The notes under the pieces are model-generated. The model was not told the DNA's origin. It saw only the letters and a list, made by a program, of their open reading frames with translations, and did no database searches. Positions 50,875-59,266 of a stretch of DNA of 64,000 bases are shown piece by piece; within the stretch, counting starts at the first letter, position 1, and the number at the start of each line of letters is the position of its first letter. Origin of the DNA: Candidatus Melainabacteria bacterium. Lineage in GTDB: Bacteria > Cyanobacteriota > Vampirovibrionia > Gastranaerophilales > Gastranaerophilaceae. A program made the translations under genes and the position numbers. The stretch lies in NCBI GenBank assembly GCA_003258795.1, contig QHMH01000014.1, forward strand, positions 27,246-91,245, in the 5' to 3' direction.

Positions 50875-50905
50875 AAATGCATAGTAAACATATTACTATG
50901 CATTT
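50875..50905. terminator. Bidirectional terminator at the transporter/nth boundary
   Basis: AAATGCATAGTAA (50875-50887) pairs with TTACTATGCATTT (50893-50905) with loop ACATA, followed by GTTTTAT. The right arm overlaps the stop codon of nth (50896-50898). It serves both convergent genes. Confidence 0.75.
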
Positions 50906-51522
50906 GTTTTATGAAATTTACAGTATTCTTGAATAGGACATTGTGTACATAAGGGTTTTGGCTTGCAAACATTTTGACCGTGAGTTACAAGTAATGTATT
51001 TATGTCTATCCAATATTTTTGTGGAAGTTTTTTACGTAGTGCAAACTCAGTTTCATCTGGAGTTTTTGTGTTTACATAACCGATTCTGTTAAATATTCTG
51101 TGTACGTGTACGTCAACGCAAATTCCTAATTTGTTGAAACCTTTAGCCATGACCAAATTTGCAGTTTTTCTTCCAACCCCTTTAAATTTTATTAGTTCTT
51201 CTATTGTTTCCGGCATAGGATTTTTACAAAGATATTTTGATATTTCTATTATTTGTTTAGCTTTATTTTCGTAAAATCCAACTGGATATATTGCTTTTGA
51301 TAACTCTTCAGGTTTTATCTTTGCAATTTCTTGAGGAGTTTTGCCTAATTTAAGCATCCTTAACGTTGCTGGATATGTGGTTTTGTCATTTGTTCTTAAG
51401 CTCAAAATGCAGGATATTAGTACAAGATATGGATTTTTAAAAGTTTCCATTAGCTTTACAAAATCACTTCTTGGTTGATTAGCACTTTTTAGTGCTTCAA
51501 CAATTTTGTCGATGTTAGTCAT
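50896..51522 (-). CDS. nth: Endonuclease III
   Basis: Base-excision-repair glycosylase/AP lyase of 208 residues for oxidised pyrimidines. The helix-hairpin-helix FKGVGRKTANLVMA is followed by the catalytic Asp in CVDVHVHR. The C-terminal cluster C-x6-C-x2-C-x5-C (VCKPKPLCTQCPIQEYC) binds 4Fe-4S. The catalytic Lys is in the LSLRTNDKTT region. The start overlaps the end of lpxK by 8 bp, placing nth at the end of the mla-lpxK operon. Confidence 0.95.
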   Translation of the reverse strand: MTNIDKIVEALKSANQPRSDFVKLMETFKNPYLVLISCILSLRTNDKTTYPATLRMLKLGKTPQEIAKIKPEELSKAIYPVGFYENKAKQIIEISKYLCKNPMPETIEELIKFKGVGRKTANLVMAKGFNKLGICVDVHVHRIFNRIGYVNTKTPDETEFALRKKLPQKYWIDINTLLVTHGQNVCKPKPLCTQCPIQEYCKFHKTNA

Positions 51523-52531
51523 TTTTTAAAATTTCCTCAAAATTAAGATGTGTTTTTAATTTTAAAGCAAAAACTTTTTTATTAAACTTTAAAGTTTTAC
51601 ATTTTACTGCATCTTTCTCTGTTGTAATGAGAGGAAGGTTTAATTCTTCAAGAACTTTGACGTCTTCTTGTGTATATGCGTGATGATCATCAAAATCAAG
51701 GGTTTTTACGACGTCATATTCTTTTAAAAATTTGTAAAATTGTTCTGGTTGTCCTATTCCTGAAAATGCTACAACTTTTTCTTTTTTATTGAGAAGTTCT
51801 TTTTCATCAAAAATGTTATAGCATATATCTGGTTCAACTTTGCACAGATAAGTTTTTTTATTGAATTTTTGTTCAAGTGTTTTTATGTAATCAAAAGCTT
51901 CTGTATGGTCTATGTTTTTACTTATTACTATTATTTTATCTGCACGTTTAATATTCCTAATACATTCTCTCAAAGGACCTGCTGGTAATAAACAATTATT
52001 TCCAAATTTTTTTTCGCTATCAATAAGCACAATATCTAAATCTCTGTAAAATTTTCTATGTTGGAAACAATCATCTGCAATTATAATTTGTGCGTTATAA
52101 TCCTCAACTGCTTGTTTTGCACCGAGGTATCTCACTGGAGAAGTAATAATAACCGCATTTGTATTTTGAGCAAGCCAAAATGGTTCATCTCCAGCATCTT
52201 CACATTTTAAGAGGATTTCTTTTCCGTCAGAAACGATTCCTTTTTTTTTGCTACCATACCCTCTTGATACAATTGCAACGTTCTTATCTTTCTTGAAGAA
52301 GTTTGCAAATTCTGCAACAACAGGGGTTTTTCCAACCCCACCAGTTGTAAGATTTCCAATTGAAATTACGTATGCATCAACTTTTTTAGGTTTTAATATT
52401 TTGTGGTCATAGAGAAAATTTTTAAACTCGCATCCCATAGCATAAAAAACGCTCGAGAATTTCAAAAGGTTAAAAAATAAGCCTTTTGCATTTTTGTCAT
52501 AATGTAATTTTGCAATTTCATTTTTATTCAT
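51515..52531 (-). CDS. lpxK: Tetraacyldisaccharide 4'-kinase
   Basis: Phosphorylates the lipid A disaccharide at the 4' position. The 338-residue membrane-associated kinase has an N-terminal hydrophobic segment, the P-loop GNLTTGGVGKTPVVAEF, then ADDCFQHRKFYRDLDIVLID and LLPAGPLRECI, diagnostic of LpxK. Its presence, with kdsA, shows the organism makes lipid A. The ATG shares one base with the mlaD stop, so the genes are translationally coupled. Confidence 0.95.
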   Translation of the reverse strand: MNKNEIAKLHYDKNAKGLFFNLLKFSSVFYAMGCEFKNFLYDHKILKPKKVDAYVISIGNLTTGGVGKTPVVAEFANFFKKDKNVAIVSRGYGSKKKGIVSDGKEILLKCEDAGDEPFWLAQNTNAVIITSPVRYLGAKQAVEDYNAQIIIADDCFQHRKFYRDLDIVLIDSEKKFGNNCLLPAGPLRECIRNIKRADKIIVISKNIDHTEAFDYIKTLEQKFNKKTYLCKVEPDICYNIFDEKELLNKKEKVVAFSGIGQPEQFYKFLKEYDVVKTLDFDDHHAYTQEDVKVLEELNLPLITTEKDAVKCKTLKFNKKVFALKLKTHLNFEEILKND

Positions 52532-53892
52532 TAGAACAATAACCTAAATATTAAAAATCTCTTGTTAAGTTTTTCTGAGAATTTTTTGAGATTTCTTGTT
52601 GTTTCAGCCGTGTCAGAAACAATGCATTCAATTTGAGTTTTTTGTTCAGGCGTCATCTTATTAACAAGAGTCATAGCGTTTGACAAGTCAACCATAGCTT
52701 TGTCAATATCTGAAACTGTTGTCATAAGTTTACGTTTAAGCTTTTCATCTTTAGTTAGAGTATCAACATATGTTGTGATGTCGTTAAGATTTCTCATAAT
52801 TTCTTGTAAATCGTTTGCCATTCTTTGAGAATCTGTCTTGTCTAAAACGTTATTGAGGTTTTTCGCAAGCTTGCCTACAGATTCGGTTGTTGTCATAAAT
52901 GTACCCTTAAAGTCTTTATCACCTATGACGTTATTAACGTTATCAGAAACTTTGTTAAAGTTATCTGTAACTTCTTTTGCCATCAACATAATTTTATCTA
53001 AATCGTTTTGTGATGCATCAAGTAATTTTTCGGCTTTTTCCATAGTGGTTGAGGCTTTAGCTGTTAAAACTTTAACGTTTTCAATTGTTTGTTTCAAATC
53101 TATTATTACATCTTCAGATAGTAGTTCATTAACTTTTAACGTCGTTTCTGTCAAGGATTCAGCAGCTTTATACTGCAAATCCAAGAAGTCTGAAATTCTC
53201 ATTGGCTCAACAACGGTATATAGAGAAGTTTGATGAGGATAAGGCAACTCTGTTCCGTCAAGAGTAGAAATCCTCAATTTCTTTTGTCCTTTGTCTGTTA
53301 TAATCTGTCCAGCCATAAATTCAGGTGAAATAAGCCCTGGAAGGTTAATTATATAATCAACTTTGTAGGCATATTTAGTTGGAATTTTCGCCCTTGGAAT
53401 AGGCGGAACAAGTTGTGTTGAGAGAATTTGAACGTCTTTAACAATTCCAACATCATAATATTTTTTTTCTAATTTTAATTCTACTGGGTCATTTTTATAA
53501 AGAAGGTTTTCTTCTGTTTTTACAGGAACATAAACAGTTTTTGTTTTAGGAGGAGTGATTTCAAGAAATTGTTCTCCAATAAGTCCAGATTGTTGAATTG
53601 AGAAAGTTGAAGCTTTAGGGATAGTTAAACCTTTTTCAGTGATAACAAATTTCAATTTTACATAAGTTTTATCATCTTCAATAACTGGAATAATTTCTTC
53701 AACTTGTCCTACACGAAGTCCCATCATTTGAACACCAGATCCAGGTCGCATTCCATTTACATCCTTAAATATAATTTCAAGACGTTCTCCTGCAGAAAAC
53801 GAACGACCTTTAACCCATAGAACTGAGCATAGTAGGATAATTAAACCTGCTAATGCGAGAAGTCCAACTTTGAATGATGATGAGAATTTCAT
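52531..53892 (-). CDS. mlaD: MCE-domain lipid-binding protein MlaD-like
   Basis: A 453-residue periplasmic protein anchored by an N-terminal helix (about 6-25) and carrying one MCE domain (about 38-115), with GVQMMGLRVGQVEEI as its core. The rest is long and helical (about 230-430), as in the cyanobacterial/plastid TGD2-like proteins, so it is much longer than E. coli MlaD (about 180 residues). It is the substrate-binding subunit of the lipid transporter formed with MlaE and MlaF. The long helical part could form a periplasm-spanning tunnel, by inference. Confidence 0.9.
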   Translation of the reverse strand: MKFSSSFKVGLLALAGLIILLCSVLWVKGRSFSAGERLEIIFKDVNGMRPGSGVQMMGLRVGQVEEIIPVIEDDKTYVKLKFVITEKGLTIPKASTFSIQQSGLIGEQFLEITPPKTKTVYVPVKTEENLLYKNDPVELKLEKKYYDVGIVKDVQILSTQLVPPIPRAKIPTKYAYKVDYIINLPGLISPEFMAGQIITDKGQKKLRISTLDGTELPYPHQTSLYTVVEPMRISDFLDLQYKAAESLTETTLKVNELLSEDVIIDLKQTIENVKVLTAKASTTMEKAEKLLDASQNDLDKIMLMAKEVTDNFNKVSDNVNNVIGDKDFKGTFMTTTESVGKLAKNLNNVLDKTDSQRMANDLQEIMRNLNDITTYVDTLTKDEKLKRKLMTTVSDIDKAMVDLSNAMTLVNKMTPEQKTQIECIVSDTAETTRNLKKFSEKLNKRFLIFRLLF

Positions 53893-53933
53893 ATATTTAT
53901 TTTCCTTATTGAGTTTATTGTATCAAAAATTTT

Positions 53934-54656
53934 TTATTCTGCCAACATTTTCATAGGTCCTTCAAGAGATGCTGACACAAATTGTTTTGCATAAGGGTTG
54001 TCACTTGTAGTAAGTTCTTCTGGAGTCCCCTCAAAAACTGCTTTTCCTTTGTAAAGCATTAAAACTCGATTTGCTGTTCTTTTAATAGTTGACATTTGGT
54101 GAGTTACGACTATAGATGCGGCATTTGTTTCGTCCTTAAGTCTTACGATGTAATCTTCAATCAAAGTAGAAGATATCGGATCAAGACCAGCAGTAGGTTC
54201 ATCGTAAAGAATAGAGCGAGGTTCTGTAACGATAGCTCTTGCAAAACTTACCCTTTTTTGCATACCACCTGAAAGTTCAGAAGGATATAATTTTTCAATA
54301 CCTTCAAGACCTACCAATTTTAACTTTTGTCTTACGATTTCTTCAAGTTCACTTTGAGAATATTTTTTTCTAAATTCTTTTCTTTCCTTTAGTGCAAAGG
54401 CAATGTTATCAAAAATATTCAATGAATCAAAAAGTGCTGAATATTGAAAAACCATAGCAACATCCCCTTTTGATGTTTTAATTTCTCCACTGTCGGGAGA
54501 TATAAGATTACAAATAAGTTTTAGTATTGTGCTCTTTCCAGAACCGCTGAAACCTACAATCGCCAAAACCTCTCCGTCATTAACGGAAAAGGAAATATCG
54601 TCTATTACCTTTTTGTCATCAAATGATTTTGTAAGATTTTTAACTTCAATACCCAT
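53934..54656 (-). CDS. mlaF: MlaF-like ABC transporter ATPase
   Basis: A 240-residue ATP-binding protein. Walker A is GFSGSGKST, the signature LSGGMQKRVSFARA, Walker B SILYDEPTAGLD and the H-loop VVTHQMST. The GMQKRV signature typifies MlaF/TTG2A. It powers retrograde or anterograde phospholipid transport across the periplasm together with MlaE and MlaD. It starts 16 bp after mlaE, and mlaD follows 41 bp later. Confidence 0.95.
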   Translation of the reverse strand: MGIEVKNLTKSFDDKKVIDDISFSVNDGEVLAIVGFSGSGKSTILKLICNLISPDSGEIKTSKGDVAMVFQYSALFDSLNIFDNIAFALKERKEFRKKYSQSELEEIVRQKLKLVGLEGIEKLYPSELSGGMQKRVSFARAIVTEPRSILYDEPTAGLDPISSTLIEDYIVRLKDETNAASIVVTHQMSTIKRTANRVLMLYKGKAVFEGTPEELTTSDNPYAKQFVSASLEGPMKMLAE

Positions 54657-54672
54657 AATTCATCCTTTATAT

Positions 54673-55482
54673 TTAAAAGAAAAATGCAATCGCAAATAAC
54701 AAGTCGCAGAATGCTATAGCAACAAAAGACCAAACAACTGCTTTTGTCGTTGCAAGTCCAACTCCCTTTGCTCCACCTTTTGCACTGTATCCGCAAGAAC
54801 AACTGATTAGAGATATAATAGCACCAAAGAAGAAAGCTTTTGTCAAACAAACTTTAATGTCTTTTATAAATAATCCGAAACTTACAGAGTCGAAAAAGGC
54901 TTTGTATGAAAGTCCGCTTGCAAGATTTGATGCAACCGCTCCTCCAACAATACCCACAACAGCAGCGATGATTACAACCAAAGGCATCATCAAAATTCCG
55001 GATAAAACCCTTGGAACAAGTAAATATTTGATAGGATCAACCTTTAAAACTTTCATCGCATCTATTTGCTCTGAAACCTTCATTGTCGCAATTTCAGAAG
55101 CTAATGATGAACCTATCATTGAAATTATCGCAAAGCCAGACATAATTACTGCATCTTCTCTTACCAACAAGAGCGTAACTAACATTCCAACATAATTTCC
55201 CGCACCCTGCTTTACCATTTCTCCCGCAACTTGCATTGCTACAATAATTGAAGACATTCCGACAATTGAAAGAGTTATAGGCAACGATGTAACCCCAAAT
55301 CTATGGCATTGTTCCAAAACTTCTTTTCTATCAAACTGTCCAAGACAAATGTACTTAAATACAGAAGCTCCTCTTTGAGTTATTTCTCCTAACGTTACCA
55401 AAAAATCGTATATCTGTTTTATAAATAAACGATAAAGTTTATAGGTTGTTGATTTTTTTATATAAACTGTGGCAACTCTCAT
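54673..55482 (-). CDS. mlaE: MlaE-like lipid ABC transporter permease
   Basis: A 269-residue permease with about five membrane helices, including GVTSLPITLSIVGMSSIIVAMQ, the glutamate-containing region VSEQIDAMKVLKVDPIKYLLVPR and the GGAVASNLASG turn that define MlaE/TTG2B. Start is ATG 55482: a TATAAT -10 box (55490-55495, minus strand) is 7 nt upstream with no ribosome binding site, so a longer frame to 55566 is unlikely. It begins the operon mlaE-mlaF-mlaD-lpxK-nth. Confidence 0.93.
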   Translation of the reverse strand: MRVATVYIKKSTTYKLYRLFIKQIYDFLVTLGEITQRGASVFKYICLGQFDRKEVLEQCHRFGVTSLPITLSIVGMSSIIVAMQVAGEMVKQGAGNYVGMLVTLLLVREDAVIMSGFAIISMIGSSLASEIATMKVSEQIDAMKVLKVDPIKYLLVPRVLSGILMMPLVVIIAAVVGIVGGAVASNLASGLSYKAFFDSVSFGLFIKDIKVCLTKAFFFGAIISLISCSCGYSAKGGAKGVGLATTKAVVWSFVAIAFCDLLFAIAFFF

Positions 55483-55489
55483 AATGTTA

Positions 55490-55495
55490 ATTATA
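55490..55495 (-). promoter_or_regulatory. -10 element of the mla operon
   Basis: On the minus strand TATAAT (55490-55495) lies 7 nt before the mlaE ATG with only TAACATT between, no ribosome binding site. Probable leaderless promoter, divergent from the -10 at 55535. Confidence 0.5.
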
Positions 55496-55534
55496 CAGAA
55501 AAAAAAAGAATGTGAAAGTTTGTAATATTTTTGA

Positions 55535-55540
55535 TATAAT
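55535..55540 (+). promoter_or_regulatory. -10 element of the membrane glycosyltransferase-like gene
   Basis: TATAAT (55535-55540), followed by AAGGAG (55551-55556) and ATG 55565. It faces away from the mlaE promoter with only 39 bp between the two -10 boxes. Confidence 0.55.
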
Positions 55541-55564
55541 TCTTTCAAAAAAGGAGAAATGTTC

Positions 55565-57088
55565 ATGGGATATTTTTATTTATTTCTTTTAACAGGATTG
55601 TTTTATGTGTTTGGAAATATTATTGGCTCTGGGTGGGATTTAATTCCTGGAAATACGCTTGATTCAAGGTTAGCAAATTATTTACTTGAACATATTTATC
55701 AATATTTCGTGGGAAATTCTCAAATTCATTCTTCTCTATGGTCGCCCCCATTTTATTACCCATTACATAATACATTAGCATATTCTGATACGTTTTTATC
55801 TTTGGCTCCTATTTATAGCTTCTTTAGGGTGTTATTTGATGAATATTTCTCTTATACAATGACAGTAATATCAATATTTATTTTGAATTACACTTGTTTT
55901 TATTTTATATTGCGCAGATTTAAGAATAGCAAGTTGTTATCCTCTTTTGGGTCATTTTTATTTGCGTTTTCATATTGTTATAAGTTTTCGGTAGTGCATG
56001 TTCAAATGCTTACAATATTCTATACATTAGCCGCAATTTTAGCGTTGCTTAATGTTTCAAAACGAAATAAAAAGGGTTTAAATATTGCATTGATTGTTGG
56101 TGCATTTGTTCTCTATTCTATGCAGTTTTATACATCATACTACCTTGGATTTTTTGTATTTTTTGTATCGGCAATTGCATTGTTTTTCTCACTTTGGTTT
56201 GATGATACAAGAAGAAGAGTAGTCATATTTGCACTACGTAATAAGGTTGGAATTGCGTTGGGAATTTTATCAAACGTTATACTGCTATTACCTTTAGCAT
56301 ATAAATATATTTCTCTTGGATTTAAAAGAGAGTATGGTAACGATGTTTTAGTAAATATTCCGACATTTAAGGATCTTTTCACCTCTGATTCAGTTTTTGT
56401 GAATTTTTTACTACCAAAATTGACAGAAAATATGAGTTTTGAATTTATGTTAACTATTGGATTAGTATCCCTTGTTGTAGGGGTTTTAGGACTGATTAGA
56501 TTTAGAACTTATGGTAAAGTTGCAATATTAACTTTACTTTTATCCCTTGTGTTTGTACTTAAGTTTAAATTTTCAATAGACTTTTCGTTGTGGAAATATG
56601 TTTATTCTTATTTTCCAGGAGCAAACGCAATCAGAGAAACTATAAGAATAGTTTTTGTACTATATCCATTATTGATATTTGGAGTTGTAAATTTTCTAAA
56701 AACTGCAAATATAAGCAAGGTTTGGATTGCACTCATTGTTCTTTTGTTAGTGTTTGAACAATATTATCCAACCACATATAATTCTCGTTCATTTAAATTA
56801 GAAAATTCTGAAATGCAGTCTTTAATGTCAGCAAAATTACCAGAAGGATGTAAATATTTTGATGTGGCTTTTATGAACGAAGTGGATGATGGTTTTGGAC
56901 CACTGAGAAGAGATATTGAAAGAGTTGTATTGATGTGGTATGGACACTATTCTGACTTATATTTTGTAAGTGGATATTCTGGACAATCAGAAGAGTTAGG
57001 CTTCTTTAATCCAAAAAGACAAGAGTTATCACAAAGAGATGATTATTGTATTCTCGTAAAAGATTATGGCTCAATCAAAAAGAAATGA
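55565..57088 (+). CDS. Polytopic membrane protein, GT-C glycosyltransferase-like
   Basis: A 507-residue protein with about ten or more membrane helices and a C-terminal soluble region (about 415-505). The early loops (SSLWSPPFYYPLHNTLAYSD) and overall layout resemble GT-C-type glycosyltransferases that use lipid-linked sugars; an expected Asp/Glu motif is not clear. Start is ATG 55565, with AAGGAG 8 nt upstream; ATG 55559 is too close to it. It may add sugars to an envelope glycan or lipid, which is inference. No neighbouring sugar genes. Confidence 0.7.
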   Translation: MGYFYLFLLTGLFYVFGNIIGSGWDLIPGNTLDSRLANYLLEHIYQYFVGNSQIHSSLWSPPFYYPLHNTLAYSDTFLSLAPIYSFFRVLFDEYFSYTMTVISIFILNYTCFYFILRRFKNSKLLSSFGSFLFAFSYCYKFSVVHVQMLTIFYTLAAILALLNVSKRNKKGLNIALIVGAFVLYSMQFYTSYYLGFFVFFVSAIALFFSLWFDDTRRRVVIFALRNKVGIALGILSNVILLLPLAYKYISLGFKREYGNDVLVNIPTFKDLFTSDSVFVNFLLPKLTENMSFEFMLTIGLVSLVVGVLGLIRFRTYGKVAILTLLLSLVFVLKFKFSIDFSLWKYVYSYFPGANAIRETIRIVFVLYPLLIFGVVNFLKTANISKVWIALIVLLLVFEQYYPTTYNSRSFKLENSEMQSLMSAKLPEGCKYFDVAFMNEVDDGFGPLRRDIERVVLMWYGHYSDLYFVSGYSGQSEELGFFNPKRQELSQRDDYCILVKDYGSIKKK

Positions 57089-57365
57089 TTGTTTTAATAA
57101 TAATTAAATAATAAGAAGCTTAATAAAATTTTACAAATATGCTAAACGTTAATAATAAAAAACTTTTTCGGAGAGTAGCGAAAATATTATTTGTGTTCTG
57201 ATAATAATAAAACAGTCTATAAAGAATATGACGTAAATTTATAAAAAATAGCGATTTAATTGAATTTACCCTCTTGCGTTCAAAAATTTTGCATGTATGA
57301 TTGAATAGTGACTTTTTGTCTGTATAGACCGAAAGTAGCTTAAATAGAGAATAGAAAAGGAAAAC
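57089..57365 (+). other. Leader region of the ribosomal protein operon
   Basis: A 277-bp gene-free AT-rich stretch between the membrane protein and infA. Apart from the promoter at 57274-57301 I see no terminator, RNA family or open frame. The adjacent infA has AAAGGA upstream of its ATG. Confidence 0.5.
57274..57301 (+). promoter_or_regulatory. Promoter of infA and the ribosomal operon
   Basis: TTGCGT (57274-57279), 16 bp, TATGAT (57296-57301). The leader to infA (57366) would be about 58 nt. Additional upstream promoters for the ribosomal genes are not excluded. Confidence 0.5.
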
Positions 57366-57581
57366 ATGTCAAAGGACGTAATAGAATTTGAAGGAACAAT
57401 ATTAGAATCAATGCCGAATGCTATGTTCAGAGTGAAGCTGGAAAACGGGCATGAGATATTGGCTCATATATCAGGAAAAATTAGAAAAAATTTCATAAGA
57501 ATTTTGCCAGGAGATAAAGTGAAGGTTGAGATGACACCTTACGATTTGACAAGGGGCAGAATTACATTCAGGTTAAAGTAG
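57366..57581 (+). CDS. infA: Translation initiation factor IF-1
   Basis: A 71-residue OB-fold protein that binds the ribosomal A site during initiation. It begins SKDVIEFEGTILESMPNAMF, contains LENGHEILAHISGKIRKNFIRILPGDKV and ends with YDLTRGRITFR, all diagnostic. AAAGGA precedes the ATG. First gene of the cluster infA-rpmJ-rpsM-rpsK-rpsD-rpoA-rplQ-truA-rplM-rpsI. The upstream members secY and adk, usual in other genomes, are not here. Confidence 0.97.
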   Translation: MSKDVIEFEGTILESMPNAMFRVKLENGHEILAHISGKIRKNFIRILPGDKVKVEMTPYDLTRGRITFRLK

Positions 57582-57600
57582 TAGAAAAAAGGATAAAAAA

Positions 57601-57714
57601 ATGAAAGTAAGAAGTTCAGTAAAGAAAATTTGTGATAAATGCAAATGCATTAAGAGAAAAGGAAGAATTGCAGTTATCTGTGAAAATCCAAAACACAAAC
57701 AAAGACAAGGATAG
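57601..57714 (+). CDS. rpmJ: Ribosomal protein L36
   Basis: A 37-residue protein starting MKVRSSVKKICDKCK, with the zinc-binding cysteines CDKCK...CENPKHK and ending HKQRQG. It is a very short gene between infA and rpsM. GGATAAAAAA precedes the ATG. The cysteine-containing (C+) form of L36. Confidence 0.96.
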   Translation: MKVRSSVKKICDKCKCIKRKGRIAVICENPKHKQRQG

Positions 57715-57771
57715 TTTTAAAAACTTTCTAACAAAAAAGAGTTAAGATACAAAAAGATAAAGGAAAAAAAT

Positions 57772-58143
57772 ATGGCAAGATTAGTTGGGGTAGATTTACC
57801 TCGTAACAAAAGAATGATAATAGCATTGACTTATATTTACGGAATAGGTCCAAAAAGAAGTGCAAACATTCTTGAAGCAACTGGCATTTCACCAGATTTG
57901 AGAACTGATGATTTGACAGATGATGATATTAAAAAGTTAAGAAACGAACTTTCAAATTATTCAATTGAAGGTGATTTAAAGCGTGAAGTTTCACTACACA
58001 TTAAACGTTTACAAGAAATTAACTCATACAGAGGATTACGTCATAAAAGAAATCTTCCTGTAAGAGGACAAAGAACAAAAACAAATGCAAGAACCCGTCG
58101 AGGTAAAAAAGGTTTAGCAATTACAAAGAAAAAAACAGTGTAG
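57772..58143 (+). CDS. rpsM: Ribosomal protein S13
   Basis: A 123-residue small-subunit protein contacting the A- and P-site tRNAs and the B1 bridge. MARLVGVDLPRNKRMIIALTYI opens it, and the C-terminal basic tail includes YRGLRHKRNLPVRGQRTKTNART. AAAGGAAAAAAAT precedes the ATG. Part of the alpha operon; rpsK follows at 57 bp. Confidence 0.97.
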   Translation: MARLVGVDLPRNKRMIIALTYIYGIGPKRSANILEATGISPDLRTDDLTDDDIKKLRNELSNYSIEGDLKREVSLHIKRLQEINSYRGLRHKRNLPVRGQRTKTNARTRRGKKGLAITKKKTV

Positions 58144-58200
58144 TTTAGAAACGAACAAACAGAATTAAGTAAAAAATAATTAACAAAAAGGAATAAAAAA

Positions 58201-58587
58201 ATGGCAAGACCAAAAACAACAAAGAAAAAAGAAAAAAAGAATGTATTACAAGGTGTTGTACATATTCAATCCACCTTCAATAACACGATAGTTACTTCGA
58301 CAGATACACAAGGAAACACAATTGCTTGGGCAACTGCAGGTGCAATCGGATTTAAAGGTGCAAGAAAAGGAACACCGTTTGCAGCACAATCTGCAGCAGA
58401 ATTGGTTGCGAAAAAATCAATCGATCAAGGTATGAAAAAAGTAGAAGTATATATTAAAGGACCAGGATCAGGTAGAGAAACAGCTATCAGATCAATCCAA
58501 GCTGCAGGTTTGGAAATTACATTGATAAAAGATGTAACTCCATTGCCACACAATGGATGCCGTCCGCCGAAAAAACGTAGAGTATAG
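58201..58587 (+). CDS. rpsK: Ribosomal protein S11
   Basis: A 128-residue small-subunit protein of the platform. It shows HIQSTFNNTIVTSTDTQGNT, GFKGARKGTPFAAQ and the C-terminal PLPHNGCRPPKKRRV, which is diagnostic. AAAAGGAATAAAAAAATGG precedes the start, the same pattern as at rpsD. Confidence 0.97.
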   Translation: MARPKTTKKKEKKNVLQGVVHIQSTFNNTIVTSTDTQGNTIAWATAGAIGFKGARKGTPFAAQSAAELVAKKSIDQGMKKVEVYIKGPGSGRETAIRSIQAAGLEITLIKDVTPLPHNGCRPPKKRRV

Positions 58588-58620
58588 TAAGTAACAAATT
58601 TAAAGAAAAGGAATAAAAAA

Positions 58621-59223
58621 ATGGCAAGATATACAGGACCGACAGAAAAATTATTTCGTAACCACGGAGTAAAAGATTTATCAAATAGAAAGTTGGTTTC
58701 ATCAATGAAGCAAAATGCATCAGGACAACATGGTGCTGCAAGAAAAAAACTTTCTGAATATGCTCTTCACTTAAAAGAAAAGCAAAAAATCAGATTAACT
58801 TATTTGGTAAGTGAAAAACAATTTGCAAAATATTACACAACTGCATCTCGTAAGAAAGGTGTTACTGGTACTATATTGTTGCAATTGCTTGAATCAAGAT
58901 TAGACAATGTATTGTTCAGAGCTGGTTTTGGTGTTACAAGAAAGCAAACAAGACAAATTGTTAATCACGGACATATTTTGGTTAACGGTCAAAAGGTTGA
59001 CATTCCATCATATCTTTTGAAATCTGGTGACGTAGTAACAGTTAAATCAAGAAGTGTTGATTTCGCTAAATCGGTATTAGAATTGATTGATGTTGCATGT
59101 GCTCCTGCTTGGATGACAATTGATAAAGAAGGTTTGAAAATTACTTTTGATAGAGTTCCAGAAAGAGAGGAACTTGATCCTGAATTCAAAGAACAACTCG
59201 TTATTGAGTATTACTCAAAATAG
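58621..59223 (+). CDS. rpsD: Ribosomal protein S4
   Basis: A 200-residue 16S-rRNA-binding protein that starts assembly of the small subunit. The family signature ESRLDNVLFRAGFGVTRKQTRQIV-NHGHILVNG is present. The position between rpsK and rpoA is the common bacterial order. Photosynthetic cyanobacteria usually keep rpsD elsewhere, so this is a point of difference. S4 often autoregulates the operon; I see no obvious structured target. Confidence 0.97.
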   Translation: MARYTGPTEKLFRNHGVKDLSNRKLVSSMKQNASGQHGAARKKLSEYALHLKEKQKIRLTYLVSEKQFAKYYTTASRKKGVTGTILLQLLESRLDNVLFRAGFGVTRKQTRQIVNHGHILVNGQKVDIPSYLLKSGDVVTVKSRSVDFAKSVLELIDVACAPAWMTIDKEGLKITFDRVPEREELDPEFKEQLVIEYYSK

Positions 59224-59266
59224 AAATTGAGTCAGACCGAAATATGTAATAGGAGAAAAAAGAAAA

